Assembly (NCBI GenBank): GCA_964541895.1
Contig: CAZISM010000209.1
Location: 1 to 6,834, forward strand
Reading direction: 5' to 3'
DNA: 6,834 bases
From: CAZISM01 sp964541895
Lineage (GTDB): Bacteria; Zhuqueibacterota; Zhuqueibacteria; Residuimicrobiales; Residuimicrobiaceae
The notes under the pieces are model-generated. The model was given only the letters and a program-made list of their open reading frames with translations, made no database searches and had not been told where the DNA came from. Shown in pieces: positions 5,878 to 6,834 of this stretch. Both the position numbers and the translations under genes were made by a program. Each line of letters opens with the position of its first letter. The stretch's first letter is position 1.

Positions 5878-6834
5878 TTACAGCAAATTGCGTGACGCTT
5901 TCGAGTGCGTTTTGATCCAATTGAGAATCGGCCGCCAGACCAGATTGGGAGCGATATCGGCTAGAAAAAGATCGATATGACCGAATTCCTCCACTGGAGT
6001 GGCTGCGCCGTTGGAGACGATGAGGTGTGAAATGTCGCTGCTGGCCAACAGGGTAGTGCCATACTTGCTGAGCTCGCCAAAACCGCCGGCAGCGGCTACG
6101 TTGAATATGGGGACCTGAATCTGCCCCAGGTGATCATCGAACGGCGTTTCCGCCGCATCGGCCAGGACGGCGCAGTAATCGGCTTCAAACAGAAATGGTT
6201 CGTAGGGTACCGACGCTTCCAGAAAATCCAGCCATTGCGGCGTGCTGACGTGCGTCAATGAGGTGGGCAGGCCACCTTCCAAATGTCCGGCCAAATAGTG
6301 GAACGTCGCGCCTTCGCCAAAAATCTGGCCGCCGCCGAAGAACAGCGCGGCCTGCATATTGGTCATGCCGGCGAGAATGGGAGATGCTCCATCAGGATCG
6401 GCTTTGGCCAGCTGGCCAAGCGGCGAAAATGCCACTTCTTCGTAGACCTGGCCGCCGGCGATCATGCTCATGGCCATGGCGTAGTAATCTGCAAAAAAGC
6501 CCTTCAGGTAGGGATCGTCGGTTTTAACACCGAGATCCACCGGAATAAAACCTTTGACTTGTCGGGCTATGGGCGGCAGCTGCGTTTCTTCATTCAAGAG
6601 CGCATAGCCGGTGATCACCCCGCTGCTGTAGCCGCTCAGGATCATAGGCTCAAAGGTCGCGCCTGTTAACAACCTGGAGAAACGAGCAACGGCGATGGCC
6701 AGCGACAGGTCTCTGACCTGCCGCGCTAATCCCCAATCGGCCATAAACGACAGGCTGGCCGTACCCGGCGGCACCAGGGTCCAGGCCTGGTCGATGCCCC
6801 AGACGTCGACGTCGTTTTCCGCCAGAAACCAGGC
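5878..6834 (-). CDS. Alpha/beta-hydrolase fold protein (N-terminus beyond window)
   Basis: 318 residues are visible, from the right edge (codon 6832-6834) to TAA at 5878-5880. The frame stays open beyond a GTG at 6774: WFLAENDVDVWGIDQAWT reads like the early strand of an alpha/beta-hydrolase ('LA..G.DVWGID'), so a start at 6774 would truncate the fold. The nucleophile elbow is LSGYSSGV, a GxSxG motif, with the first Ser at about residue 70. The catalytic His is probably in EFGHIDLFLAD (His about 286), followed by LVWRPILNWI. After the late strand VPIFNVAAAGGFGEL, where many family members carry the acid, no Asp is visible, so the acid is unassigned or Glu. A large insertion with cap-like helices lies between (about residues 95-230). 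The substrate is unknown; esterase or lipase-like activity is only a guess from the fold. A hairpin follows 26 nt after the stop. Confidence 0.82.
   Translation of the reverse strand, partial: AWFLAENDVDVWGIDQAWTLVPPGTASLSFMADWGLARQVRDLSLAIAVARFSRLLTGATFEPMILSGYSSGVITGYALLNEETQLPPIARQVKGFIPVDLGVKTDDPYLKGFFADYYAMAMSMIAGGQVYEEVAFSPLGQLAKADPDGASPILAGMTNMQAALFFGGGQIFGEGATFHYLAGHLEGGLPTSLTHVSTPQWLDFLEASVPYEPFLFEADYCAVLADAAETPFDDHLGQIQVPIFNVAAAGGFGELSKYGTTLLASSDISHLIVSNGAATPVEEFGHIDLFLADIAPNLVWRPILNWIKTHSKASRNLL

Overview
The window looks like a bacterial scaffold of moderate GC, with 100 Ns that look like a scaffolding gap. All supportable genes lie on the minus strand. Large exported multidomain proteins with DUF11, CARDB-like and LamG modules, together with a GH92 mannosidase, suggest a polysaccharide- or glycan-degrading member of the FCB superphylum or a related candidate phylum. 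The tRNA promoter is close to the canonical sigma-70 consensus rather than the Bacteroidota TAnnTTTG type, which argues mildly against classical Bacteroidota. The taxonomic guess is inference only.

Layout, left to right. Positions 1-1385 hold the N-terminal part of an exported protein with a carbohydrate-binding-like domain and two DUF11 repeats; its C-terminus is beyond the left edge. Positions 1386-1590 are its leader region. Positions 1591-1808 form a self-contained tRNA-Val(CAC) unit: promoter, tRNA and intrinsic terminator. A strong GC-rich hairpin at 1900-1924 follows a GH92-family alpha-mannosidase (1942 to beyond 5041), whose extreme N-terminus and promoter are lost in the N gap (5042-5141). 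The GH92 carries two CARDB-like beta-sandwich domains and a C-terminal LamG-like domain.

Positions 5142-5877 contain no convincing gene. They hold intergenic repeats: small hairpin modules that recur with compensatory base changes, a 73-bp element with imperfect terminal inverted repeats of the 'CATTGCGAGCGAAG' type, a minus-strand intrinsic terminator, and two more perfect hairpins near the end of the next gene. Positions 5878-6834 encode most of an alpha/beta-hydrolase, cut at the right edge.

The GH92 enzyme and the DUF11 protein could both act outside the cytoplasm on glycans, but the tRNA unit and terminators between them mean they are not one operon. I see no evidence for a defence system, CRISPR array, transposase or other new multigene system. 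The most interesting signal is the set of structured intergenic repeats beside the assembly gap.
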